In this document: positions 15,381-25,591 of the stretch, one piece after another | Layout of the letters: every line of letters starts with the position of its first letter | Position numbering within the stretch: position 1 is the stretch's first letter | NCBI GenBank assembly: GCA_913055705.1 | Contig: CAJXKT010000008.1 | Coordinates: forward strand, 1-35,526 | Reading direction: 5' to 3' | Source of the DNA: an uncultured bacterium | GTDB lineage: Bacteria > Planctomycetota > Brocadiia > Brocadiales > Scalinduaceae | DNA: 35,526 nt | Position numbers and translations under genes: made by a program | The notes under the pieces: model-generated | What the model was told of the DNA's origin: nothing | The model's input: the letters and a program-made list of their open reading frames with translations, nothing else | The model's database searches: none

Positions 15381-16526
15381 ATGATATATTTAGATAATGC
15401 AGCAACCACATTTCCAAAACCTGAGTGTGTTTATACGGCAATGGATAAGTTTTTGAGAGAAAAGTGCGCAAATCCGGGACGTGCCGGGTATCGCATGTCA
15501 GTTGAAACAGAGCAGGAGATAGTGAAGGCACGGGTTACACTAGCAAAGTTCCTTGGTATAAAGCATCCTGAGAGAATGATATTTACCTTCAATGCAACGG
15601 ACGCACTTAATATGGGCATAAAGGGGTTGTTGTGTGAAGGCGATCACGTAATAACGAGCAACCTCGAACACAGCTCTGTTTCTCGGCCATTAACCGGTTT
15701 GGAAAAGCATGGGGTAATTACCGTAACGCGGGTGGCAAATTCAGATGATGGATTTATCAATGCTGATGACATAAGGAATGCTATTGAAGCAAATACAAAA
15801 TTAATAGTCTGTACTCATGCCTCTAACGCTTTGGGAACAATCCAGCCGATAAGAGAGATAGGGGGGGTAGCTCGTGAGAAAGAAATTATGTTTATGGTAG
15901 ATGCTGCACAGACTACAGGTGTGTGTGATATTGATGTTGAGACACAGCATATAGACATGCTAGCATTTACGGGACACAAGGGGCCTTTTGGTCCACCCGG
16001 TATCGGGGGATTGTATGTAGGGGAAAACGTGAGACTTCAGGCGTGGAGAGAGGGTGGTACAGGATTTGAACCTGAGTCGCTTTCTCAACCGGAAACACTC
16101 CCATTCAAGTTAGAGAGCGGGACCCCTAATTCAGTTGGGATAGTTGGCCTGAGAACAGGTATAGAGTTTTGTATTAAAGAGGGTACAGACACAATAAGAA
16201 CACACGAACGTGACCTTGCACTGAGACTGATAAAGGGATTGGAGGCTGATGACAGGTTTAAGATATATGGAGGCAGAGATGAAAATGAGAAGGTTGGAAT
16301 TGTCTCCTTGAATATTAAAGGATTAAATCCGGGTGAGGTTGCAGCTATCCTGGATAATAGATTCAATGTAGCCGTAAGGCCGGGCATGCATTGCGCCCCG
16401 CACATTCATCGTGAAATCGGTACGTTTCCAGAAGGGACGATAAGAGTAAGCCCCGGTTATTTCAATACTGTGAATGATATTGAAGAAACGATCTCGGGAT
16501 TAAAAGCGATAGCTGAAAGCGCGTGA
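15381..16526 (+). CDS. Cysteine desulfurase family protein (class V aminotransferase, EF2568-like)
   Basis: PLP enzyme expected to remove sulfur from cysteine as a persulfide. The 381-residue product has YLDNAATTFPKP at 3-14, PLP-contact Asp174 (VDAAQT), the PLP Schiff-base Lys200 in TGHKGPFGPPG and a candidate catalytic Cys338 in RPGMHCAPHIH. The TGHKGPFGPPGIGGL signature resembles the EF2568-like branch rather than IscS or SufS. It begins four bases after the E1-like gene ends, implying a joint sulfur-transfer function with the adenylyltransferase. A 105-base gap separates it from the convergent PQQ-like gene. Confidence 0.92.
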   Translation: MIYLDNAATTFPKPECVYTAMDKFLREKCANPGRAGYRMSVETEQEIVKARVTLAKFLGIKHPERMIFTFNATDALNMGIKGLLCEGDHVITSNLEHSSVSRPLTGLEKHGVITVTRVANSDDGFINADDIRNAIEANTKLIVCTHASNALGTIQPIREIGGVAREKEIMFMVDAAQTTGVCDIDVETQHIDMLAFTGHKGPFGPPGIGGLYVGENVRLQAWREGGTGFEPESLSQPETLPFKLESGTPNSVGIVGLRTGIEFCIKEGTDTIRTHERDLALRLIKGLEADDRFKIYGGRDENEKVGIVSLNIKGLNPGEVAAILDNRFNVAVRPGMHCAPHIHREIGTFPEGTIRVSPGYFNTVNDIEETISGLKAIAESA

Positions 16527-16631
16527 AAGAAATTGAGGATTGTGGATTAATGATGGGTAGGAACTTTGCTTTCTGTATTCTTCTTTGTCTTTGCAATCTT
16601 CAATCTACAGTATTAAATATTCAATCCTTTT
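16527..16631. repeat. Low-complexity convergent intergenic stretch
   Basis: The gap has ATTGAGGATTGTGGATT near its left end and CAATCTTCAATCTACAG near its right, a loose inverted pair of the 'gattgaagattg' kind often seen in intergenic dispersed repeats. AGGATTG pairs with CAATCCT before a T6 run at the right end, but the loop is about 80 bases, so it is a poor terminator. Confidence 0.3.
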
Positions 16632-17771
16632 TTACTTCCCAAATGCATACACCTTCCAGTCTGTACTTCCTACATATATAGAGCCTTGCGAGTCTATTGC
16701 CGGTGAGGAAAGTATTGGAAAACGTGATATAGTCTGTTTCCACTTCAAAGATCCATCAGGTTCTATAGCATATAAATTTCCATTCCATGAGCCTACTAAT
16801 ATAGTCCCATCAGAGCTTATGGCGGCAGATGACGTAATGGTATCGCCGGTGTCGTAAGACCATTTCAGCGTTCCATTGGATTTAATTGCATAAAGTTTTC
16901 CATCTTTTGCTCCCATATATATTGTGCCGTCAGAGCTGATGGCCGGGGTAGAATCTAATCTGGAACCAATATTGTATTTCCAAATCAGTTTACCCTTATT
17001 ATTTGAATCAAGAGCATACAATATTCCATTATGAGCGCCAATGAAGACTATACCATCCTCATTGATTGATGGAGATGAATCAATTTTGGCTTCAGTACGG
17101 AAACTCCATTTGATTCTTCCTTCCGGACTTACAGCATACAGGCGTCCATCCTGTGATCCGAAATACACTATTCCGTTATCCCCAATAGCTGGTGATGATG
17201 AAAGTATATTATTAGCAGTTCTGTATACCCACTTTTTTGTGCCATTTGGATTAACAGCATAAAGGTTTCCATCCCATACTCCTATGTATATAGTACCGTC
17301 CTTACCAATTGCGGGGGATGAATATGCGTCAGACCCGAGAAAGTATACCCACTTAATCTTGCCGTCAGGTTTTAGAGCTAAAAGTTTTTTGTTCTTACCA
17401 CCAATATATATAGTTCCATCCTCACCTATGGCAGGAGTACTGTATAACTCATCTCCTGTTTTGTAATACCACTTCTCTGTTCCATCTGGATTCAGTGCAT
17501 AGAAGTTGCCGTCTGTGCTGGCAACATAAATAGTATTGTCGGTACCTATTACTGGAGAAGACCAGATCTCACCACCTGTTATTAAGTCCCACTTCGCTTC
17601 ATTTGAGTTTGTCACCTGGTATGAGCTACGACCTGTATGTTTAAGATCGTGCATAAACATTTGTGCTGTAGATGAATTAATGCTGATGCTTAGAGTTATT
17701 AAAAAAGCTGCCAGAATAGGCAACAGTTTAGTTATGAATACTTTATTAATGTTTAAAATGGAAAACTTCAT
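16632..17771 (-). CDS. Exported PQQ-like beta-propeller repeat protein
   Basis: The longest frame starts 14 codons upstream, but ATG 17771 is preceded by AAAGGA and leads straight into a signal peptide, giving 379 residues. After a hydrophobic core (about 12-36) ending near SSTAQ, about eight repeats of roughly 40 residues follow, each with the pattern SSPAIGxDGTIYIGxxDGxLYAxxPDGxxKWxY. This is the PQQ-like/YncE-BamB-type propeller fold. Quinoprotein alcohol dehydrogenase catalytic residues are not apparent, so a structural or binding role in the periplasm is more likely than an enzyme. Close similarity between repeats suggests recent internal duplication. Its cell location is periplasmic or outer-surface. 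Confidence 0.85.
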   Translation of the reverse strand: MKFSILNINKVFITKLLPILAAFLITLSISINSSTAQMFMHDLKHTGRSSYQVTNSNEAKWDLITGGEIWSSPVIGTDNTIYVASTDGNFYALNPDGTEKWYYKTGDELYSTPAIGEDGTIYIGGKNKKLLALKPDGKIKWVYFLGSDAYSSPAIGKDGTIYIGVWDGNLYAVNPNGTKKWVYRTANNILSSSPAIGDNGIVYFGSQDGRLYAVSPEGRIKWSFRTEAKIDSSPSINEDGIVFIGAHNGILYALDSNNKGKLIWKYNIGSRLDSTPAISSDGTIYMGAKDGKLYAIKSNGTLKWSYDTGDTITSSAAISSDGTILVGSWNGNLYAIEPDGSLKWKQTISRFPILSSPAIDSQGSIYVGSTDWKVYAFGK

Positions 17772-17969
17772 ATTGTGTCCTTTCGTTGCTGAAATATCTG
17801 TGTATGTATCCACAAAGGTTTATGATTTATTTGAACCGTATACTTAAAGGTATGGTGGGTTTAGGCTGGGGGCCGAATACACCGACAATGGTTAAGGAAT
17901 TAAATTAACAATGTAAGATTAACAGACAAAAAACAGAGTTTGCTATAGTTTAATACATACTCCCTCTGG

Positions 17970-18833
17970 CTATTCTGGAATTATCAGTATCTGGCCTCTT
18001 ATCAGAAAGCTTTCATCCTCAATTGTGTCTTCATTTGCTTCATATATTTTGTGCCACATTGTAGAGTCATCATAATATTTCCTTGCAAGATGGTAAAGTG
18101 TGTCTCCGGGTACTACAGTGTGCCGGGTAGCATTTATAGACATTTCGTTGTCATGTTTCTTCTTAAGTGGAGTTTCTATAGACAAAATCACTTTCTTTGC
18201 AAGCGTAATTTCTGGTATCAATAATTCCTGTCCAATGTAAAGGGCATTGGGGCCTGACATATTATCTTTGTTTACCTCATATATCTTATGCCATTTAGCT
18301 TCGTCACCATAATATTTCCTTGCTATTTTAAAGAGACTGTCATTCGATATTACTTTATGAATAGTTTTGACAGAGAAATCCTCCTGTTTTGTATCCACTG
18401 CGTCTATAGTTTCTTCAACCTCGGGTGGGATTAGATCTGCTATTTCAGGTTCTTCACTTATCATTTCTGCAACAGACATTTCTGAAAATGCTTCTTCAGG
18501 TTCGATAGAGGCTGTTTTAGTTCCTTCCCATTTGCCTTCTAACGTGACATTGTCTCTGGAAGGTTCAACGGGAGTTTTTTCCACTAACTTTTCGACTGAT
18601 TGAACATCTGCCTTCGCTAATGCTGTTTTTGACTCCTCGATAAGATCGTTCATATCAATCTCTTCAATCTCTACAATTTCCTCGATTTCTGATTCTGCTA
18701 CAATTTCTTCTTCAGATATCTTTAAATCTGGTGTTTTTGTCTCATAAACAGCTGTCCTTGTACTAAGAAAGATACCAATAACTACAAGTATTACTACACC
18801 GAGAATTATTCCAATTTGTGTATCTCTTCGCAT
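17970..18833 (-). CDS. Membrane-anchored protein with two LysM domains
   Basis: The 287-residue product has an N-terminal membrane anchor (about 7-24), a highly acidic linker rich in Glu (about 38-150) and two LysM domains at about 157-207 and 237-287. Each shows the GD/ND-TL-x-x-IARKYYxD pattern, a WHKIYExN repeat and a terminal LLIPE/LIIPE. LysM binds N-acetylglucosamine-containing glycans such as peptidoglycan. It lies 31 bases downstream of secDF on the same strand. AGAAAGGA precedes the start. With SpoIID nearby, this supports a peptidoglycan-related function at this locus, in line with peptidoglycan now being accepted in anammox planctomycetes. Confidence 0.88.
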   Translation of the reverse strand: MRRDTQIGIILGVVILVVIGIFLSTRTAVYETKTPDLKISEEEIVAESEIEEIVEIEEIDMNDLIEESKTALAKADVQSVEKLVEKTPVEPSRDNVTLEGKWEGTKTASIEPEEAFSEMSVAEMISEEPEIADLIPPEVEETIDAVDTKQEDFSVKTIHKVISNDSLFKIARKYYGDEAKWHKIYEVNKDNMSGPNALYIGQELLIPEITLAKKVILSIETPLKKKHDNEMSINATRHTVVPGDTLYHLARKYYDDSTMWHKIYEANEDTIEDESFLIRGQILIIPE

Positions 18834-18864
18834 AGATTTTTTCCTTTCTTTGTAAAAAGGTTGA

Positions 18865-21800
18865 TTATGCTCTAGAAGTTTTCAAATGTTTTGCTTTTGG
18901 TACTGGCGGTGTTTTATGTAAAAGTTTATATGCTATCCAGATTGGGAAGAATATACAAATTATAATTACTTTGAAGACCTTTTTAACAACTTCCCAGTCA
19001 AGCAGGATTGGGCTGGCAATGAAAATAGAAGAATATGTACCGACCACAACTCCGACCATCATGACAAACGCAAATCCATGTATCGCAGCACCTCCAACAA
19101 AGTAAAGGGCAGATACTACACCAAATGTAGTTACGGATGTGAGGACAGTTCTGTTCAGGTTTTGGTTAATACTGTGGTCTATCAAGTCCTTTGTTATTGT
19201 TCTATTCTTGCCGGCAAGGTTTTCCCTGATACGGTCAAATAACACAATTGTGTCATTTAATGAATACCCGATCAGTGTCAGGAAGGCAGCTACCATCGGT
19301 AGGTTTAGTTTTACATCACCAAATATATTTCCATAATGATCAGCGACTGCAACTGCACCTACAGTAATTAATACATCATGGACAAGAGTTAATACCGCAG
19401 CTACTCCAAATTTCAGTTCACCAAACCTGAACCATATATAAATAATTATTGCCAGGCAAGCAAAAAATAGAGCAAGAGCGGCTCTACTTTTCATTTCACC
19501 TGCTACAGTTGACCCTATGCTGACTACTCTCTTGAACGGGTCTGGCCTTGATACTTCAGAGCCTGTCGCTTCAGCGTAAATCCTGTCCTCGAATGTCACA
19601 AAAATATCTTCACTTATCTTTTCCTGTATCTTTGCTGCATTCAACGCCTTGATGCCTATCATGTAGTCCTTGGCCGTTATATCCATACTTATAATTTGAC
19701 CAACTGAGTCTCCCAATTGATTTGAGCCTGAGAACATCTCTCTTAAAGAACCTTCATCAATGTTATCCTTTAACTCAATCTGAATTGATGAATTGTCGAC
19801 TATCCTGATCGGAGGTATATTCAAAGACGCTCCCATTAGTTTGATAGTTTCAAGTACATCTCTTGCTCCAGTAACTTCTAACTTTTTGGAGGTAGCCTTT
19901 CTGCTGGATGTTCCTCTTGTCGACACAACAACATCTTTGTATCCTTCTTTCTTCATTACTATTTCAAGCATATTGGGGTCAACTGATTTATTCGTATCCA
20001 TGCTCATGGTTGATATCGATCTGAATTGTGTATTCCTGGGATCGTCTGTAATAGACGGAAGTTCATCTTTTATATCTCCATATTGCGGTTTTACTGACGA
20101 AATATCAATAAGACCTGCAAGGAGAGTGGTTACATTGCTTATTGTATTCGTCCTTGATTTATCCTGTGTTAGCCCGGAAATGTTAATTGAATATTTTTTA
20201 CCTGATTGTCCAACAGGATATAACGAAGTGATATTGTCTCTACCATAACCGGCCTTTTTCAGGTAATCCTTAATGGTAAATTCATCAACAGGCTCATTCA
20301 AGGTTAACTGATAGCTTGAAGGGTCGCTATGGGTGATTTTGCTGAACAGCTTTTCATCAATTACGTTTTGTATGTCATTCTCAATTTTTTGAACGGTTTT
20401 TTCATTGTTCAGACTCTTTATCCTGATTCCGAATTCAGTTGAATCGTTTATCGTACCAGTGGTGTCTTCACTTGCCCATATATTCTGTACTTCTGCGTTG
20501 GGATAGCCTGTAACGTTCAGTTTGCTTCGCACCTCTACAACAGGTATAGGTTTATTTACCTTTAAGTGAATAAGTGTTCCTCCTGTAAAGTCTATGTCAT
20601 AATTATCTTTGCCTCGCAATACAAATACTGAAATGCCAATTATGATCACGACAAGTGAAGCTATCATGGCAATGCGCTTATAAGACACAAAGGAGGTTTT
20701 CGGATTTCTAAATATCTGCAGCATTGAGAAACTGCGCATAATACCAATATTCAGGCATATTTCAAAGATTACCCTTGTGACAAATACGGCGGTAAACATG
20801 TTGATCAAAAGGCCGGCTATCAATACTATGGCAAATCCTTTTACAGGCCCTGTTCCCACAGCATATAAGATTAGTGCAGTAATTAAGGTTGTTAAATTTG
20901 AATCTACGATTGTTGTAAAGGCTCTTTCGTAACCATTTTTAATAGCAAGCTTTATTGCCTTGCCTTTGGTCTTTTCCTCTCTTATTCTTTCAAAGATCAA
21001 GACATTTGCATCAACGGCCATACCTATCATCAAAACCAGGCCGGCAATACCGGGCAGTGTGAGTGTCGCATTCAGGATGGCTAGAGTTCCTACTACTAAG
21101 AATATGTTGAGGATGAAAGTGGCGTTTGCTACCACACCTGCTCCCAGGTAATATATGCACATAAACGCTATAATAAATATTCCGCCCATGATACCGGCGA
21201 GAAGCCCCATTTTAATTGAGTCTTTACCTAAACTTGGACCAACGGTAGTCTCCATTTCTAATTCAAGGTCTGCAGGAAGACTACCTGCACGCATCACGGC
21301 GATCAGGTCATTAACCTCCTCTTGAGTAAAATTACCCTCTATGATCCCTTTACCGGGAATTCTATCACGTATTATCGGGGCAGAATAAAGGGTGCCGTCA
21401 AGGATTATTGCTAGTGGCTTTCCAATGTTACGTTCAGTTAAACGTCCAAATTTAGACCTGCCTGCCTGGTCGAATTCAAATCCAATGACTGGCTTAATAT
21501 CCTTACGGTCTGGAAAGACCCTTGTAAGGTGCTCACCCGTTATTTCGATCTTGTTTTGTACCAGATACCAATCCTGGGTTTCTGCTTCTTCTCCCTTCTG
21601 CTTTCTTAGCCAGTGCTTGTAGAAACCAGGTACAGTTTTTCCTGCTTTAGCATCACTGTGTTCAGTGCTGTCCGGGGGTGCTGCAATTCTGAATTCAAGT
21701 TTTCCGAGTCTGGTGATTCGTTTCTTAAGGCTCTCGGTTTCGTTTTTCGTCGCACCGGGAACCTGTATAAGGATCCTTCGCATACCCTGTTGTTGCAGCC

Positions 21801-22218
21801 GGTACTCTAATACACCCTGTGGATCAATCCTTTTTTCTAATAATGCTATTATTTCATCCGTGAGGCCAGGGTGCAGTTCACCTTCTTCTGCCTTTATTTT
21901 GTACAGAAGTTCAGAACCTCCTCTTAAATCGAGGCCAAGCTTAATTTGCCCTCTGGCGATGTACTCAACATTTTTCTGTATTTCAGTCTCGCCTTTTTCG
22001 TTCGTTTCCTTCTTTAAAATTGTTTCATTTATTATTGGGCTTTTAAACAGGAAGCTAAAGAGTGAATCTTCTATAATTGTACGGTCGACAACTTTACCGT
22101 TTATCTCTGTAATCTTTTCTGTTTTTATTGGTGCATCTGCCGGCGGGTACAACGCCATTATGGCAATAGCAATGAGTATTACTATCAGTGGTATCTTCCA
22201 TTTCAAATTCATTGACAT
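18865..22218 (-). CDS. secDF: SecD-SecF fusion with expanded external region
   Basis: Protein-export motor of the inner membrane that completes Sec translocation using proton motive force. The 1117-residue product has SecD with LGLDLRGG at about 94-101 and its membrane part (about 335-490, with GMAVDANVLIFERIREE at 399-415). SecF starts at about 510 (DIDFTGGT at 541-548) and has its membrane part from about 912 (GYSLNDTIVLFDRIREN at 984-1000). The external region between SecF TM1 and TM2, about 549-910, is some 360 residues, much longer than the usual 100-150. GGAG precedes the start. The order tgt-yajC-secDF is conserved across bacteria. Confidence 0.95.
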   Translation of the reverse strand: MSMNLKWKIPLIVILIAIAIMALYPPADAPIKTEKITEINGKVVDRTIIEDSLFSFLFKSPIINETILKKETNEKGETEIQKNVEYIARGQIKLGLDLRGGSELLYKIKAEEGELHPGLTDEIIALLEKRIDPQGVLEYRLQQQGMRRILIQVPGATKNETESLKKRITRLGKLEFRIAAPPDSTEHSDAKAGKTVPGFYKHWLRKQKGEEAETQDWYLVQNKIEITGEHLTRVFPDRKDIKPVIGFEFDQAGRSKFGRLTERNIGKPLAIILDGTLYSAPIIRDRIPGKGIIEGNFTQEEVNDLIAVMRAGSLPADLELEMETTVGPSLGKDSIKMGLLAGIMGGIFIIAFMCIYYLGAGVVANATFILNIFLVVGTLAILNATLTLPGIAGLVLMIGMAVDANVLIFERIREEKTKGKAIKLAIKNGYERAFTTIVDSNLTTLITALILYAVGTGPVKGFAIVLIAGLLINMFTAVFVTRVIFEICLNIGIMRSFSMLQIFRNPKTSFVSYKRIAMIASLVVIIIGISVFVLRGKDNYDIDFTGGTLIHLKVNKPIPVVEVRSKLNVTGYPNAEVQNIWASEDTTGTINDSTEFGIRIKSLNNEKTVQKIENDIQNVIDEKLFSKITHSDPSSYQLTLNEPVDEFTIKDYLKKAGYGRDNITSLYPVGQSGKKYSINISGLTQDKSRTNTISNVTTLLAGLIDISSVKPQYGDIKDELPSITDDPRNTQFRSISTMSMDTNKSVDPNMLEIVMKKEGYKDVVVSTRGTSSRKATSKKLEVTGARDVLETIKLMGASLNIPPIRIVDNSSIQIELKDNIDEGSLREMFSGSNQLGDSVGQIISMDITAKDYMIGIKALNAAKIQEKISEDIFVTFEDRIYAEATGSEVSRPDPFKRVVSIGSTVAGEMKSRAALALFFACLAIIIYIWFRFGELKFGVAAVLTLVHDVLITVGAVAVADHYGNIFGDVKLNLPMVAAFLTLIGYSLNDTIVLFDRIRENLAGKNRTITKDLIDHSINQNLNRTVLTSVTTFGVVSALYFVGGAAIHGFAFVMMVGVVVGTYSSIFIASPILLDWEVVKKVFKVIIICIFFPIWIAYKLLHKTPPVPKAKHLKTSRA

Positions 22219-22258
22219 CTAAATAGTCTCCTTAGCTCTTATAGTATGTTTGCTCTGT

Positions 22259-22576
22259 TCAGTTATCTTCTTTTTCATCTCTAGGTGCTGTTACGGATGT
22301 TATAGCACTCTTGTCAATTTTCAATTTTACATCCTTGGTATCGTCTACCCGGACTATGACTTCACTTTCCTTTACTGATACGACGACACCATGCACGCCT
22401 CCAACTGTTACTATTTTATCCTGTTTTCTTACGTTTGAAATCATTTCCAGTCTTTTTTTCTCTTTTGTTTTCTGTGGTCTAATGATTAGAAAATACATAA
22501 TTGCAAACATTATAATCAAAAGCGGTAAAAATTGCATCATGGGATTTCCCTGCGGTGCTGCCATTAAGAAATTCAT
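22259..22576 (-). CDS. yajC: Preprotein translocase subunit YajC
   Basis: Small single-pass membrane subunit that associates with SecDF. The 105-residue product has one hydrophobic helix (about 16-33, LLIIMFAIMYFLIIRPQ) followed by a basic stretch and the YajC beta domain (VTVGGVHGVVVSVKE). AAAAGGAGA precedes ATG 22576. It lies between tgt and secDF with a 40-base gap to secDF, in the expected order. Confidence 0.95.
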   Translation of the reverse strand: MNFLMAAPQGNPMMQFLPLLIIMFAIMYFLIIRPQKTKEKKRLEMISNVRKQDKIVTVGGVHGVVVSVKESEVIVRVDDTKDVKLKIDKSAITSVTAPRDEKEDN

Positions 22577-22627
22577 ATAAGTTCTCCTTTTTTTAAATAA
22601 GATGAATCCAGATAAAATAAAATAATA

Positions 22628-23737
<1,110 letters not shown>

Positions 23738-23746
23738 TTATGTTTC

Positions 23747-24979
23747 TCAATATATTTTTACCAGGTCTATTTCCGGATAGTAGTGTTTCAAAATATCATA
23801 CCATTTAAATCCGGAATTTGCCATACCTTGTGTTCCGTACTGGCACAATCCAACGCCATGTCCCCAACCGCTTCCGTCAAATGTTAGCGAACTGCCATTA
23901 TTCTTAACCTTAAAAGCTGTGCTACGCAGATTATTTGGGCCTACTATAAGTCGAAACTCGTTTGCGTTCACTCTTTTTGTTCCTCCTGAATGTTCAATCT
24001 TTATTGTAGAGGAATGGCCACCCGGTCCAGTCTTTTCAGTAACTATTCTGTTTATCTTCTTTACCTTAAATTTGGCATTGTTAAGTTTTCTTTCAATTTC
24101 GTCCTTTTTAAGATTAGCTTTCCAGTTATAGTATTTGGATTTGTTGCAGTACCCACAGTCTACTCCGCTTAAAGGCGGGATACTCCTGAGATTGAACACT
24201 ATATTGACGTCTTCCGTGTGTCCTCCACATGTACTGTGAAAATATCCGGGGAATAGTTCCCAATTATACACCATTACAGTTCCTCTGGATTTGTCTACTA
24301 TTTCTTTTGTCTTTGGTTGGTAATTGTACGAGCCATTATATGCAAGGTCCAGTTTGTTTATATGATACAGGGCATCGATTTTGTTTTTTTTTTGATAAAT
24401 TGCATATGTGCGTGCTGCAATTACCTGTGCCTGTATTGCTTCCTCTCGCCACAATGTCGGCATCTCTCCCTCGATAACACCGGGCAAGTATTCTTCAATA
24501 CCTATTTCCTCCAATACAGAGAATCTATCCTTATTTTGTGGTACCAATATAAGTTTACCACGATACTTTGATTTATCAATTTTGATGAAACCATTATCAG
24601 AAACAATGCCGACATTACTGTTTGTTTTTACAAAAGTAGTAGAGGCCTCAGGTGTTGAATAAGAGGCTTGGGGCTTTATTCTAAATTCTCCTGATTGCAA
24701 GAATATGACTGATTTTGGTAAATTAGTCCTGCTGGCCAGAATTTTGTTACTGTTAAGGTCTGATATACTATATGGGTGACTGATTTCTATTTCTGTTTCT
24801 TTTACATCTTTTTGTATCAACACACGAATGTCTGGCGGGGCTTCCAGGTATTTGTCGTATTTATATACGGTTTCTGTATTAGTGTCGGTATTGAAACAAG
24901 AAACAAGCAGTGCCATAAATAAAAAGATAAAACACAAACCAAATAAGACGAATTTAACCTTTGAAGTAACTATGAACAA
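23747..24979 (-). CDS. SpoIID/LytB-domain lipoprotein (peptidoglycan lytic transglycosylase type)
   Basis: The 410-residue product has a lipoprotein signal with the lipobox LVSC (Cys28), a linker, and a SpoIID domain from about 145. It contains GVIEGEMP (conserved catalytic Glu172), AIQAQVIAARTYA, YFHSTCGGHTE and GSGWGHGVGLCQYG, the core SpoIID landmarks. SpoIID cleaves denuded glycan strands during sporulation, but homologues occur in non-sporulators, where they trim septal or other peptidoglycan. The start is TTG 24979 and overlaps the queH stop by ten bases, with AGAGG about ten bases upstream, so translation is probably coupled. The tgt start lies 24 bases downstream. A periplasmic lipoprotein is predicted. 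Confidence 0.88.
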   Translation of the reverse strand: MFIVTSKVKFVLFGLCFIFLFMALLVSCFNTDTNTETVYKYDKYLEAPPDIRVLIQKDVKETEIEISHPYSISDLNSNKILASRTNLPKSVIFLQSGEFRIKPQASYSTPEASTTFVKTNSNVGIVSDNGFIKIDKSKYRGKLILVPQNKDRFSVLEEIGIEEYLPGVIEGEMPTLWREEAIQAQVIAARTYAIYQKKNKIDALYHINKLDLAYNGSYNYQPKTKEIVDKSRGTVMVYNWELFPGYFHSTCGGHTEDVNIVFNLRSIPPLSGVDCGYCNKSKYYNWKANLKKDEIERKLNNAKFKVKKINRIVTEKTGPGGHSSTIKIEHSGGTKRVNANEFRLIVGPNNLRSTAFKVKNNGSSLTFDGSGWGHGVGLCQYGTQGMANSGFKWYDILKHYYPEIDLVKIY

Positions 24980-25587
24980 TTTATTGGTTCCTCTTTCAGT
25001 GATTCATTATTAGTCGTTTTTTCTTTTAGCTTCCAGCCTTCGTGTAAATTACGTGTTGTGTCTTTGTATCTTTCGTATTCACTGAAAATACAACCACAAT
25101 ACGATTGTCTATATAACATTTTCTTTTTTGCGATCTCATGGCTGCATTCACATAGATGTCTGTAGTCCTTGTATTCGAAAGATATGCCAACTTCCTCTGA
25201 TATTTGTTCACCGATCTCTTTGATCTTCTCATGATCTTGTTGTTTGCTGAAGAGTAACGTTGAACAGAATGCGTCAAACCCTTTTTCTTTTGCATAATTG
25301 GCGGTATTTCTAAGCCTTAATCTATAACAATCTTCACATCTGTTATTTCCTTCATAGTCAACTTCCTTCAGGTATTCCCTTAGTCCATACTCCTCGCAAT
25401 AATCTATTTTTATCGGATCACCTTCCTGGAATATGCGCATTGCCTTGAATCTCTTTCTGAATTCCAATAGGGGGTGAATATTGGGATTGTAAAAATAACC
25501 ATGAACACGGATATTCTCTCTTCTTAACTCTTCAAGTGGTGCACAAAGACAGCCTGCACAACAAATATGTAGTAAAAGATTTGTCAT
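24970..25587 (-). CDS. queH: Epoxyqueuosine reductase QueH (DUF208)
   Basis: Last step of queuosine synthesis: reduces epoxyqueuosine to queuosine on tRNA. The 205-residue product has the adjacent cysteines Cys9-Cys10 in LLHICCAGC, the pair Cys84/Cys87 in RCEDCYRLR and Cys164/Cys166 in YCGC, the cysteine sets characteristic of the QueH family, whose structures carry an Fe-S cluster and a metal ion. It is an alternative to the cobalamin-dependent QueG. The gene overlaps spoIID by ten bases and follows ruvB by four, so ruvB-queH-spoIID-tgt forms one tight unit and links tgt and queH functionally. Confidence 0.93.
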   Translation of the reverse strand: MTNLLLHICCAGCLCAPLEELRRENIRVHGYFYNPNIHPLLEFRKRFKAMRIFQEGDPIKIDYCEEYGLREYLKEVDYEGNNRCEDCYRLRLRNTANYAKEKGFDAFCSTLLFSKQQDHEKIKEIGEQISEEVGISFEYKDYRHLCECSHEIAKKKMLYRQSYCGCIFSEYERYKDTTRNLHEGWKLKEKTTNNESLKEEPINCS

Positions 25588-25591
25588 TTAA

